Positions 1 to 10,515 of a stretch of DNA of 64,000 nucleotides are shown in pieces. The translations under genes and the position numbers were made by a program. The DNA comes from Nymphalis io (taxonomy: Eukaryota; Arthropoda; Insecta; Lepidoptera; Nymphalidae), in the NCBI RefSeq assembly GCF_905147045.1, contig NC_065906.1:11098001-11162000 (forward strand). Reading direction: 5' to 3'. The notes under the pieces were generated by a model. That model was given only the letters and a program-made list of their open reading frames with translations. It had not been told where the DNA came from and searched no databases. Numbering within the stretch: the stretch's first letter is position 1; each line of letters begins with the position of its first letter.

Positions 1-214
1 AGGCTAAAATATTCTATGTTTGCACCTGAACAAGAATCTTGGAAAATTTGTACGAGAAATAACATCTTCCATGATCATGTTTGTCGTAGTTTTTATCGGA
101 ATAGTTGAGTTAAGTTATAAAGTAAACGTTGCGTTACCTTCATTAATTGTAAATTTTAATTATCAATTTATGAAGAAAAAAAGCAATAACTATATCAATA
201 GCATTAATTTAATG

Positions 215-460
215 GCCGGGCTCGTCTGGGTAGGTACCACCCACTAATCAGATATTCCAACGCCAAAAAAAGTTGTGTCCTGGTTTGAAAAGTAAGTGAG
301 CCAGTGTAACAAGGGACACTTTAGTTCCAAAGGATGGTATCGCATTAGAATTATAAAGTGTGGTTAATACTTCATATCGCACCAATGTTTATGGGCGGTG
401 GTGACCACCTATCATCAGATTGCCCATTTGCCCGTTCGCCTTCCTGTGCTATAAAAAAAT
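215..460 (+). repeat. SINE-A copy, nearly full length, diverged
   Basis: Family A is a ~300 bp dispersed element. It starts near TAGGGCTTTGTGCAAGCTCG, contains GGTACCACCCACTCATCAGA and TGAGTGAGCCAGTGTAATTA, and ends CCGCCTTCCTATACTATA plus an A-rich tail. This copy has the head motif, the TACCACCCAC block, GAGCCAGTGTAA and the ATAAAAAAAT tail. Several small deletions mark it as old. I see no Pol III boxes, so its SINE status is inferred from length, copy number and tail. Confidence 0.8.
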
Positions 461-1334
461 ATTCAACTATAATTATCATTAAACATTTTTAATGTAAATA
501 TATATTACAATAAAGCTCTTTAATAGCTACCAAATAAACAATAAAATATAAATAATAAACAAGTTGACAAACGGAAAAAAAGTACAGCACTGTCTATTTA
601 TACAGACAGTTATAAAGTATAATATTAAATGACAAGCAAAACCTGAATGATTGTCTGGCCGCTTGTAAAATTATGCGTTTAAATAAGTCTGGGCTATTTG
701 TAAATGGTATATATTAAGCCACTGAATTTATACAAACAATAATTTATTGTCGGGCGACAAAGGATTTTTATTATTTCGTTTAGTTTTTAAACAATAATTT
801 TAAAATTAAATATAAATTTAAAATTATTGTAAATTATTTAATAAATGCGCAAACTACGTCACAGTGAACTTTACTAGTCCAGAAAGGCCGTACAAAACCT
901 ACTTAATTGAAATCCTTAATTCTTTGAAAATAACTATTCAATTTGCATATCGATAGATGGGTATCAATCTGTATTCACATTTATTTTACTTTAAATAAGG
1001 TGCAATATCGCATGCAGTGCCTCGTCCATCTCCAAGCTCCCACGGTTTCATCAAGTCGCATATTGCTTGCAATAAATTCTAACCCACGTACCTCGCTGAC
1101 GAGCTCCGTATATCAGGTCCGACCAATTTCTTGACCGAAAAATTTATAACGGTCTCAGAGCCGACTGATTTATTGATAAGGATGTATGCACATGCAAAGT
1201 AAAATGTGTAAATAAAATTGAAATGTTACGCTACCGGCTTTTATTTATTACATTGAAATATTTAAATGTTGATCTTACAGTCAAAGGATTTTAATTGATG
1301 ATCATGGGTTGAAATCTCTGTTCACCAATAGCAA
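461..1334. other. AT-rich intergenic stretch, nothing recognised
   Basis: No coding-like or repeat-like segment is recognisable. Short open frames such as 943-1134 lack domain features and look like chance. Confidence 0.6.
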
Positions 1335-1415
1335 CAAAATCAAAATATACTTTATTCGAATGGAATCGTACAGGGAATTAGAAACAGTTTCTAATCGTCA
1401 TATAACATATTATAT
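1335..1415 (-). repeat. LINE 3'-UTR tail fragment
   Basis: The + strand reads AAATCAAAATATACTTTATTC followed by a block containing CTAATCGTCAT. Read from the - strand this is the familiar lepidopteran 3' tail ending GAATAAAGTATATTTTGATT. A related piece in the opposite orientation lies near 60025-60150. The family is recalled, not searched. Confidence 0.5.
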
Positions 1416-2435
1416 TTAACTTTACCATCATTTTGCAATGAAGATTCTACTTAGAATTAAAAAAAAGTTATTATTTTGATTAATCAAAGTATAAACATAG
1501 TATGTTAATTAAAAACAATTAAATTATTATTAATCCTCCCCCTCTTCAGTCAAAACCAACGAATGCTAACTTCATGCCTTGTTATTATAATATATACATA
1601 CATATGTATATAAATGAACCTAATTGGTAAATATTATATTGCAAACATGAAAAAAGAGGCCCAGAAAGAGAATCCGAGTACACAGACAAGCCAGAACAGA
1701 GCTCTCTGGCGCAGACGTACAAGGAGACCCGACACCAGCTGAACTGGAAAGAGGATTTGGACAAAGAAAGAAGAAGGTAAATATTATATCAAATAACAGC
1801 TCCATAACTAAATGACGACAGTCATAAATTCCAAGTATATCACCGTCAAAGTTATATATATTAATTGTATACTATTTTCTGAATAGCATATTAAAACTCT
1901 TAATATGAATATTATTAACGTGAGAATCATTTCTATGAAAAACTTTGAAACATACGCTGGTTTGAGATTTCAATATATTTCCTTGATGCCGATTTGTTTT
2001 AATTTTTTTTTTTCGATACAATCTAAACGTAATATTATTTTGTTTTGTTTCAGAATCACTACGTCGGACATGCCACAACCGAAAATTTGAATGATAGCCG
2101 AAATATGTAAAAGGAAATATGCCTGCAACTTGAAAATATATTTCTATCAAATCTTTTTCAAAACACTGTATTACAAATAGGAAAAACAATTACATTTGTT
2201 CTAAGACTTTTTGCAACATCTAATAGATTTTCCAGACTTTCGAGTTTTTGCTATTTTCACTGACACGCTTAATATATAATGTACTGGAATTGGACGAGTA
2301 ATTTGTACGTTGATTATATTAACAATATTTTTTATAATTATTCTAATATTTAAATCTTTAATTTTAGCGCCATTAATTATTAGACAAAATAGTATACTGA
2401 ATATAAGCTCCTAAAATAAAACACACATCTACAAA
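1416..2435. other. AT-rich stretch with one GC-richer block
   Basis: Mostly AT-rich sequence without recognisable genes. A block at about 1648-1775 has clearly higher GC and a coding-like look, rich in Arg, Lys and Gln codons. It could be a decayed transposon coding fragment, but no motif supports a family. Confidence 0.4.
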
Positions 2436-2470
2436 GCTATAGCTATATATATATATATATATAGCTATAG

Positions 2471-2504
<34 letters not shown>
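2436..2504. repeat. (TA)n microsatellite with GCTATA interruptions
   Basis: Two TA runs are separated by AGCTATAGCTA units. Simple sequence. Confidence 0.95.
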
Positions 2505-2506
<2 letters not shown>

Positions 2507-2582
2507 TATAAACTAGAACAGCCAGCGTTGACTGTTAATTGCTTTTTATTGTATATTTTTTTCCAACCACTTCCTTAGGGTT

Positions 2583-2629
2583 ATAAAATAACAGCTTCTA
2601 AATGGACATTTAGAAAGCTGTTATTTTAT
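2583..2629. repeat. Imperfect inverted repeat (hairpin)
   Basis: The left arm ATAAAATAACAGCTTCTAAATG pairs with the right arm at 2607-2629 across a 2-base loop, with one single-base indel. Arms are about 22 bp. Confidence 0.85.
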
Positions 2630-2639
2630 GCGTGACTTA

Positions 2640-2830
2640 TGACTCTTTTCTTTTGAAGAAAAGATTTGGAGTATACTCCACAATGTTACTCTAATGTCTA
2701 TTTGTGGATACACATATGAAAAATTTTGCAACAGACACAAGCAATGTATTTCTTTACCACTGGACACGAAATGAATTATAAATACAAAGTCACCTCTTAA
2801 AAAATCAGTGTTGCTTGCACTGGCTTAAAT
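2640..2830 (-). repeat. Very degenerate SINE-B remnant
   Basis: The order of weak matches follows the reverse complement of family B: a GAAGAAAAGATTTGGAG block, a CACATATG block, ACACGAAATGAATTATAA, and CAGTGTTGCTTGCACTGG. Divergence is high. Confidence 0.5.
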
Positions 2831-3331
2831 AAATCTTCCTTTAAGTTTTACATATTCGAATCACTGAACTATCGCGACTCTAAAAAAAAACAGCAATAAT
2901 AAATACAAATATTTAGTAATTCTAAAACAGTCTTATTCAACAAATAATAACCATGTTTTATCAATGTCAACATGTAGTTTTCGAGATCATCATTTTCTTT
3001 GGAGCTTCTGTGCACGTCACGACGTTCGCAAACACTCGCCTCTGAGAGGTCACTTCAATGACGTAACGACATTCTATCACATCGTCACTCGTCTAAATCT
3101 TTCAACGAGAAAGAGATAATTTTACAAACAGAAAATTGGTGAAGTAATTTAATACATTTCAATTATACATGATATAAGCAAAAATGTTAATTTTTATTTC
3201 GCTACTTTTTTAAAAATAGTATTTGAATTATGCAAAGGATGGACTTTTAAAGAAAGAGTTTAGTAACTATAAAGAAGTAATAATGTAATAACTTTAAATA
3301 ATTTTTTGCATTAATTTATTAAACTCTCGAT
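2831..3331. other. Intergenic, with a CpG-bearing island
   Basis: AT-rich apart from about 3000-3110, which carries several CG-containing words, including CACGTCACGACGTTCGC, and a CRE-like TGACGTAA at 3059-3066. There are no long open frames. It may be unique conserved sequence, but the window alone cannot show that. Confidence 0.4.
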
Positions 3332-4003
3332 TGTGGTAGAGCTTTTGTGCAAGCTCGTCTGAGTAGGTACCACCCACTCATCAGATATTCTACCGCAAAA
3401 CAGCAGTACTTGGTATTGTTGTGTTCCAGTTTGAAGGTTGAGTTAGATAGTGTGACTGCCTCATTGGTCTAGTGGCTAGATATAAGGCCGCAGACCCGGA
3501 GGTCCTGGGTTCAATTCCCAGGTCGGGCCAATAAAAAGTTATTGGGTTTTTCTGTCAGAAAATTCTCAGTAGCAGCCCGGAGTGTGGAAGTTGGAAGTGT
3601 GTACACTCCCGTGCCTCGGAAAGCACGTAAAGCCGTTGGTCCTGCGCCTGAACTCTTTCCGATCGTGTCGGATTGCCGTCCCATCGGATTATGAGAGTTA
3701 GGGAATAGAGAGTGCACCTGTGTTTGCGCACACACTTGTGCACTATAATATCTCCTGCGTAGTTGGCTAATCTCTCTTGAGATTGGCCGCCGTGGCCGAA
3801 ATCGGTCTGGAGGATTAATAATTAATAGACAGTGTAATTACAGGCGCAAAGGACATAACATCTTAGTTCCCAATGTTAGTGGCGCATTGGTGATGTAAGA
3901 GATGGTTACCATTTCTTACAATGCCAATGTCTATGGGCGTTGGTAACCACTTACCATCAGGTGGCCCATATGCTCGTCCGCCTTCCTATTCTATAAAAAA
4001 ATA
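3332..4003 (+). repeat. SINE-A copy split by a SINE-C insertion
   Basis: The first part (3332-3457) runs from the head to the GTGAGCCAGTGT region. The remainder (3831-4003) resumes at AGTGTAATTACAGGCG and ends in the CCTTCCTATTCTATAAAAAA tail. Both parts align collinearly with the family, so the copy was complete before interruption. Confidence 0.88.
3458..3830 (+). repeat. SINE-C, tRNA-Glu-like head, near full length
   Basis: The head carries a Pol III A box (TGGTCTAGTGGCTAGATA) and B box (GGTTCAATTCC) in a tRNA-Glu-like arrangement. The body contains AGCAGCCCGGAGTGTGG, CCGATCGTGTCGGATTGCC and TTGCGCACACACTTGTGC, and ends at the GGCCGAAATCGGTCTGGAGG region. It lies inside a SINE-A copy and is flanked by probable target duplications AGTGTGACT and AGTGTAATT. 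Confidence 0.88.
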
Positions 4004-5357
4004 TTAAACTAATATATATATTGTAATTGAGATTCTGTATAAATTAATATATTATAACTGCAGATTATTTTTTATATTTATTAATGAAATCCTCAAAAAT
4101 GTCGAGTGACCACCTAATCTACTTATCTATCTTTTAAGCAAACTGATAGACCAACTACGTAGTCAGTCATTTTGATAATAAATGAGACATTGGTTCATAA
4201 CATGTACAACTGTACAGTGTAATGAACGGTCACAATTAAACGGACAGTCCCCGCGTTGGTTTAATTTCAGAGTAAATAAATACCTGCTTGAAAGCTGGTA
4301 ATTGGATGAAATAATTATGAACAAGTTGTTGGTTATTATTTTATATTTATTTGTTATACTTGTTTATCCACAGATGTATTATTCTTGCTTTTAATGTATC
4401 TTATTTTTAATTCATATCACTTAAATGTACCAGTATTATGCCAGTATGTGCCATTATAAGAGATTTAAGATGATGATGTAAAATATTGAATTGATGGAAA
4501 TTTGGTATTCATATGCATTATAAATATAAGTTTGCATTAAACGTTGTAGAATCTAACTGATTTCTTCATTGCTCTGAATGTATGCCAGTTGACTTTTTGA
4601 AAGTGTATTATTTGTCTTCGCGGGGTTCTGGATTCGCCGGTCTGGACCACCTAGAATCGGACATTCTATCCATAATCAGATCATCTCTCAATCGGATCAA
4701 GAGAGGGAAAATGGGCGCCAAGCTTTTTAGACGCCAATTTGGCTTTACCTTCCAATTGGCGGAAATTTAACAGTTATTTATGTATTATTTGAAAGAGTAA
4801 CAATATCTTTCCTACATTAAGCTTGAGAATTGTTGAACTTTAATATATACTACATATATACAATCAATAAAGCAATACATTCAATATTGAAATTATCATA
4901 TAAGAACTGTTTTGCTGTTGCTGTGATTTTCCATAAAATCTTTTTCACCTTGCAATCATCTCCTTCTCACACCCACTCCCAAGAGATGTGTTACATAATT
5001 AGGGTTTTTTTGGTCCGAATAAAGAATCTGCCCCTCAATGCTCTGATTATTATTTTTATTAAATTTCCAGTACCAACACAACTCTTCAACTTTGTATTGT
5101 TGTATCGTATAAGAAGGATGCGTAATTATACGATCAATGGGTCGACTTACATCACATAACATTTAATTGTAAATAAATACCAATTTAAACACGGTGAACA
5201 GTATGTTTTTTTTTAATGTATGAATTGACATTTGTACTAACCGTAACCAAATCATATAATTTCTTGAATATGCCATTGTAAGTGTTACAGTTATACAATT
5301 TATAATAATAAGTGTTGGAATATATATGTATAAAATATATATTTTTTAAATGCTCTA
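4004..5357. other. Intergenic; one unrecognised 62-codon open frame
   Basis: Mostly AT-rich. A more GC-balanced block at 4610-4770 has an open frame from 4582 to 4770. It has no signal peptide, domain or clear splice context, and may be an unrecognised transposon piece. The rest shows nothing recognisable. Confidence 0.4.
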
Positions 5358-5397
5358 CGTGTGTGGGCGTGTGTGTTTGTGTGTGCGTGTGTGTGTT
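5358..5397. repeat. (GT)n microsatellite
   Basis: An impure GT run with GGGC and GTTT interruptions. Confidence 0.9.
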
Positions 5398-5525
5398 CTG
5401 TCACACATGTGTATTAACCGAAAAACGTAAGTTTAAATCATGACATGAACTACTGAGTTCTCTTGTGTTTGTGTTTACAATTTATATCGTAATTACCAAT
5501 GCAGAACATATGTTCGCGAGTAAAT

Positions 5526-5582
5526 ATCCGTACCGTACCGTAACAGCCTGTGAATATCCCACTGCTGGGCTAAAGGCACGAC
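5526..5582 (-). repeat. SINE-B 3'-end fragment with (CCGTA) tail
   Basis: AACAGCCTGTGAATATCCCA followed by CTGCTGGGCTAAAGGC is the reverse complement of the family B 3' end. It is preceded by repeated CCGTA units, which form the tail of the element on its own strand. Confidence 0.8.
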
Positions 5583-6182
5583 ATTTTAAGTCAACCGAGT
5601 CCAACATTTCACGAGTGAATTTTTACAGATTCGTACTACTGATGCTACTATGTTTGGTATAAAATAAACTTATTTTTATTAAAAATAGCTTATAAATTAC
5701 TTCAAATTTGATTTCATAAATAGTTTACTTTTCAAAACTAAACGCACAGATTATATTAATATATAAAAAATAATTGTAGACCTTTAATTTTCATCATTAC
5801 CAATTCTTTAAAAAGAAAGAAATTAAAAACGCCGGTTTGTAATTTTGTAGTTGACATTTAACTTAACGCCATTAAAATCTTTACTGAAGTACAAGTTCGT
5901 AAACAGAAAAGTAAAAAATAATATCGGAATAAATCCGGCAGCGGAAGGGTTAAATGTGCGGGCGGGCAAATTACTTGGGGACTTGTCCCTTTTAAATAAC
6001 ACGAGGTGTGTTTTTTAATGACTTTCAAGTGTTAAACGGAAGAAAATATTATACTCCTTTTAAATGTGTTTAAATGTGTATATACATATGGTAAACTGCC
6101 TTTCTAATACGTAATAAAATTCAGGGTACCGTAGTCAATAAAACGACTTCAAATATATATATATCTATGTATATAGAAAGAA
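5583..6182. other. Intergenic stretch, nothing recognised
   Basis: AT-rich. A short GC-richer block near 5930-6000 (CGGCAGCGGAAGGG, GCGGGCGGGC) belongs to no repeat I know. Confidence 0.45.
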
Positions 6183-6405
6183 TAGCCGAGATGACTCAGT
6201 GGTTAGAGCGTGTGAATCTTAACCGATGATCATTATTTCAAGCCCAGGATAGCAGCACTGAATTTTCATGTGCTTGATGTGCTTATAATTAATCTCCTCC
6301 TCGGCGGTGAAGGAAACCTGCATGTGGCACTAGAGCAACGTGTTGAAATAAGTACCTTCTCCTCAAACGGGATAAAACCTCAGCCATAAACAAATGGATT
6401 TTGGT
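6183..6405 (+). repeat. SINE-B copy, diverged
   Basis: Family B has a tRNA-Lys-like head (GCCGAGATGGCCCAGTGG with B box GGTTCAAACCC) and a body with GTGCTTGACGGTGAAGGAAA and GAAACCTGCATGTGTC. Its 3' end reads GCCCAGCAGTGGGA ... CAGGCTGTTA. This copy keeps the head, a decayed B box, the GGTGAAGGAAACCTGCATGTG body and a shortened 3' end. Confidence 0.82.
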
Positions 6406-6657
6406 ATATCTGTCCATGAGTAATAGACTTTGTCACCGTTAAACCGATTACGATAATGAAAATAGTAATGTACTTATACTCGTCGTATTAGAGTCGTGAA
6501 GAAGTCTTTTATATAATATACTTTTTGTAATTGGTGTCCAGATGTCGCTGCAGTATATCAACTTCTTCATCGTTCAACTTATCGCCATTTAAATTAGCAT
6601 AAATAGAAAACTTTGAATCGTTTATTTCTACTTTGACCACTCATTCATTAGAATTTT

Positions 6658-7161
6658 GCCTGCTGGGTGGGTACCACCCACTCATCACATATGCTGCCGC
6701 TAAACAGCAATATACAGTATTGTTGCATTCTGATTTGTAGGGTGAGTGAGCCAATGTAATCACAGACACAAGGGACATAATATATATAGGACTATATATA
6801 TATATATATATATATAGTCCTCCTCATCGATTTCGATGACGGCGACCCTAGAAATTAATTGTTATTTCTAGCATGAGCCCTAATGTGGCTCGCTAGACCA
6901 AAGATGTATATGGTAGAGCGCCAAGATGCTCTTTGGGAAGCGAGGTCCTCCCACATCTCCCTATCTTAGTTCCCAAGGTTGGTGGCACATTGGCGATGTA
7001 AGCGATGGTTAACATTTCTTACAATGTCAATATCTATGGGCGTTGGTGACCACTTACCACCAGGTGGCTCATATGCTCGTCCACTTACCTATTATATATA
7101 AAAAGGTGGCCCATTTGCTCGATCACCTGCTTATAACAAAAAAAAAAAAAAAAAAAAAAAC
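6658..7161 (+). repeat. SINE-A copy interrupted by a 180-bp insert
   Basis: Family A sequence runs to GGGACATAA at 6780 and resumes at ATCTTAGTTCCC from 6963. The tail is partly duplicated (a second GGTGGCCCATTTGCTCG) and ends in a run of about 22 A residues. Confidence 0.85.
6782..6962. mobile_element. Unidentified ~180-bp insertion within SINE-A
   Basis: The segment begins with a hairpin (AGGACT, TA run, AGTCCT at 6788-6821). It continues through CATCGATTTCGATGACGG, a short palindrome CTAGAAATTAATTG...ATTTCTAG, and ends near TCCTCCCACATCTCCC. The break in the host SINE-A consensus and a possible TAT duplication argue for insertion. No Pol III boxes or coding potential are visible, so the family is unknown to me. 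Confidence 0.55.
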
Positions 7162-8127
7162 AAAATATAGGTACGCGGCATAATTATTTTCACAATTTAA
7201 AAGAGCAGAATCAACTTCTCTCGACATCTGTTGACAGCTAAATGGGAACCGAGCGCCTTTTTTTCCTGATTGTGTATATGTGCGCTGCTTATATAGACAG
7301 ATTCAGCTACCCACTCTTAACATCCAACAATATTATATATTTAGCAACCAGAATTTAAACAGATTTTATAAAACCCCTTGTTTTGGTCGTTATAAAAATG
7401 GAACACCGAATCAGTCAACTGATGTAAATTACTCACTGAATTATTCTTAAAAATCAAGTAACACGATGATTGACCTTTCTGACCTTTCTGACCAACAACA
7501 AAATGGCGGTTTGAAATTAGCACGAGTCTTTTTTACAACGGTATTGTTGGAGTAATGGAATCGTCTAGCTATATTATATTCAAACATAATGTATTTTATA
7601 CAATTGACCTTTTATCTGTGACAATTATAAACTATTGTTTTTATATCAACTCTCAACCAGGTATTCTCCAAGTCATAAAAATTTGACACAAAGAAAATAA
7701 GAATTACAGTACAATTTTAGATACATATTATTTAAATTTCAGGTACAGATAATATTTTCTCATAAAAAAAAACATACAGACCATGTGTGATATTAATGTG
7801 TGAATTTGACTTACGAGGGTTCCGCGTTCCACATCCTTTCGATCCCAAATTCCTTCATCCCATTTACGATGTTCTACCCCCTAAATAAAGTCTTTCGTAT
7901 CATTAACGCTAAATATTTGTTGATGTTTGTGTTTATTTTGTTAAATTTTTTGTTTATGTAAATAATTCAAGTGATTGTTCTGTGTATTAAATATTATCTA
8001 CGTATAAAGAGATAGGCTCAGAAGCGAAGTTTTATATGCATTATTTGTGTTTTATGTGCTTTATTTGTGTTTATGATTAAATTTGTGCTTGACGATTGAC
8101 GAAAAGATTACAATCAAAGTCATCACA
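7162..8127. other. Intergenic stretch, nothing recognised
   Basis: AT-rich. A small direct repeat GACCTTTCTGACCTTTCTGA occurs at about 7472-7491. No gene or known repeat is seen. Confidence 0.5.
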
Positions 8128-8265
8128 AATTCTACCGCCATTTAGTATTGTTTTGACCAAGTTTTGAGGCCTAGTGAGCCATTATAAGTACAGGCACCAG
8201 ATACATAACAACTTAGTTCCCAAGGTTGGTAGCTCTTTAAAGGTGTAAGAGATGATTAATATTAT
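8128..8265 (+). repeat. SINE-A internal fragment
   Basis: Contains TTCTACCGCC, TTAGTATTGTTTTG, AGTGAGCC, CAGGCACC and ACTTAGTTCCCAAGGTTGGT in family order. Both ends are missing or decayed. Confidence 0.8.
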
Positions 8266-8565
8266 TATTTAAAAATAAATAGAAACAGTTAGAGTTCGTT
8301 AGACTGTATGGCTTGATAAAGTATTTTTTTTTTAAATAATAGACGCGCTTGAATGTCATTTGTAAATAAATTTAACCCTATACTACCTGTACATACCATA
8401 CAGACCGCGCTCCACATTTGAGAACTGTAATTGATCAGTTCAGTTATTAAACGCTTCAGCCTCAACGCTGCTTTCATCTGACAGCAATGCTGTATGTAGC
8501 TGTCAGATACATTCTTATATTAATTTTCAAGTTTTCTTCTGTGCATAAAGTGGATTGCTACAGTT
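8266..8565. other. Intergenic stretch, nothing recognised
   Basis: Short chance frames only. Confidence 0.5.
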
Positions 8566-8640
8566 TGCACTACGATGACCTTGCCCCCAAAAGGAGAGGA
8601 AAGCTCAGCCCAGCAGTAGGACATTTACAGGCTCTTACTT
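8566..8640 (+). repeat. SINE-B 3'-end fragment
   Basis: AAAAGGAGAGGAAAGCTCAG followed by CCCAGCAGTAGGACATTTAC and AGGCTCTTACTT match the family B 3' end. Confidence 0.78.
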
Positions 8641-8861
8641 TACTAGAAGTAAATATCCACGCCATTATTTACCATATAAAATAATGGTTTATAAGTGTGG
8701 TTTAAATAATTTAATTAATTTAATTAACGATTATTTATAATCGTTTAATGCGCACGTTGTAATATTGACAGTCGAGGGTAATTATCGAGCAGAAATGCAA
8801 TCATAATCAATTAATATTATTAAATAAATTAAAACCATAATATCTATACCGTCCAAGTACC

Positions 8862-9140
8862 ACCTCGTTCGTCTAGTGGGTAGATACAAGGCCGCAGATC
8901 CTGGAGTCCTGTGTTCAAATCCCAGGTCGAGGAAGTAAAAATGTTATTATGGATCCGTCGAAAATCCTCAGTAGCAGCCCAAAGATTGCACACACTTCAC
9001 TGTGTATACCTTCGAGCCGCAGAAAATACGTTAGGCTGGAATAACGTTGCGCACACACTTGTGCATTATAATATAACCTGCGCAGTTAGCTAATCTCTCT
9101 TTAGACTGCTTGGCTGAAATCGATCAGGACTGATCATCAC
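8862..9140 (+). repeat. SINE-C copy, nearly full length
   Basis: The head CGTCTAGTGGGTAGATACAA and B box GTTCAAATCCC are present, followed by CTCAGTAGCAGCCC, GCGCACACACTTGTGC and the GGCTGAAATCGATCAGG end. A deletion has removed most of the GATCGTGTCGG block. Confidence 0.85.
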
Positions 9141-10344
9141 TGACCAATTTCTTATATATGTAAGGGAAAAATTAATTAATAGTAGTATAGTGTAAATATT
9201 TAAGGCTTAGCACCAAGTTAATAATAAGTGGCTCAATGTACACGTAACAAGGGTTTGCGCGCTTCGTGCGTCGAGATGATGATCATGCCAGAGCACTTCA
9301 GTGCTCTCACTGCTTTCATACTTTAAGCATTTTCACCGTTCTGATAAAGGATACTTACAAGCACTCGTTTCCGTATACGTCAATGTCCAACCAAGACTGA
9401 AGCGCGTTAAAGCGGTTACCACTTCATAGGCTTAAACTAGCCTTGAGAAAGGCAGTAAGGTTAAGGTCAAAGGTACTATGTAACTCTTGAACCATATCAT
9501 ATTATATACGAAAGCCATTCCAGTGACTAACTATAAGTAAAAATCAGCTTGAAAACCGCAAAGAGATATATAATTCAGTTTAGAAATTCATTCTACAAGT
9601 GTAACATTTGATTTGCGGTAATGAAACTAGAGTTCAGTTAATACGCAATAGATAATGAAAAAATATTTCACCTTATTGTGTTACGTAGTTATTTATTTCT
9701 CCACGGACTTTTGTGTCTGCGTGGACGCAAAAGTCTCTCTTTGTGTATCTCTTTGTTGTTAGCATCATATATAAGACGAAATAACTGTTTTTAGTTGATC
9801 TTTAAATAAATACCGTTTTTTCATGTTAAATGTCTATTTTCATGTCTCATATTATTTGTATTACACAATCACTATTGTCAGAGGGCGGATCTCAGCTGTT
9901 CCGAACAAATTATCTGTAAATATGACAACTTAAGATAATGTTTCAAAAGGATGTTAACTTTTTATTACGTAGATATGCTAATGATTAATGCAAAGCTCAG
10001 ACAGCCAACGATGCTTATGCTTATCAAGATGGGATAAAAAGAAAATCTCGATTTTAAAATACTCCTCGAGCATCGTATTAATATAAAAATAAATCATATA
10101 TTGTCCATCAACAGTAAAAATAATGGTATGATATTGTTATACTTTGGAGGTATATTAAAAAAGTTCGAAGTTGTTCTTAAAATATATCGGTAAGATCAAA
10201 TCTTGTAAATTCCTTAGAATAAAGATCTTAAAAGTGGTTTTTGTGTAGAGTTTTAAAATACACTAAATGACTCGAATAATGTGACTGTTTTATATATAGC
10301 GTTAACTTTAGAATACAGTGTATTCATTTTTTAAATTAATTAAA
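9141..10344. other. Intergenic stretch, nothing recognised
   Basis: AT-rich. A short inverted repeat AGAGCACTTCAGTGCTCT lies near 9291-9308. A possible weak SINE-A scrap (GTGGCTCAATGTACACGTAA) near 9229 is too short to call. Confidence 0.5.
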
Positions 10345-10515
10345 TGCGACTGGGCCTCCAGTGTTTAAAACACTTAAGCTTAACCGAAGATTGCGCATTC
10401 AATTCAAGGCCGGGCAATCACTGTTTTGTTTCTTTAATTCATTTCGTGGTTTACAGTTAAAGAAAACATCGTCAGGAATCTAGCGAGTGCACCTGCATTG
10501 GAGCAACCTGGTTTT
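10345..10515 (+). repeat. Degenerate SINE-B remnant
   Basis: The head-like GACTGGGCCTCCAGTG, TTAACCGAAGATTGCGCATT and AAGGCCGGGCAATCACTG are followed by a body-like GAAAACATCGTCAGGAA and CTGCATTGGAGCAACCTGG. Confidence 0.62.

Noticed and set aside
3458..3560. Functional tRNA-Glu gene
   Set aside because: A and B boxes are present, but the 3' acceptor side does not pair and the sequence continues as a SINE-C body found in several other copies.
4582..4770. 62-codon frame in a GC-balanced block as an exon
   Set aside because: No recognisable family and no partner exons; kept only as a note.
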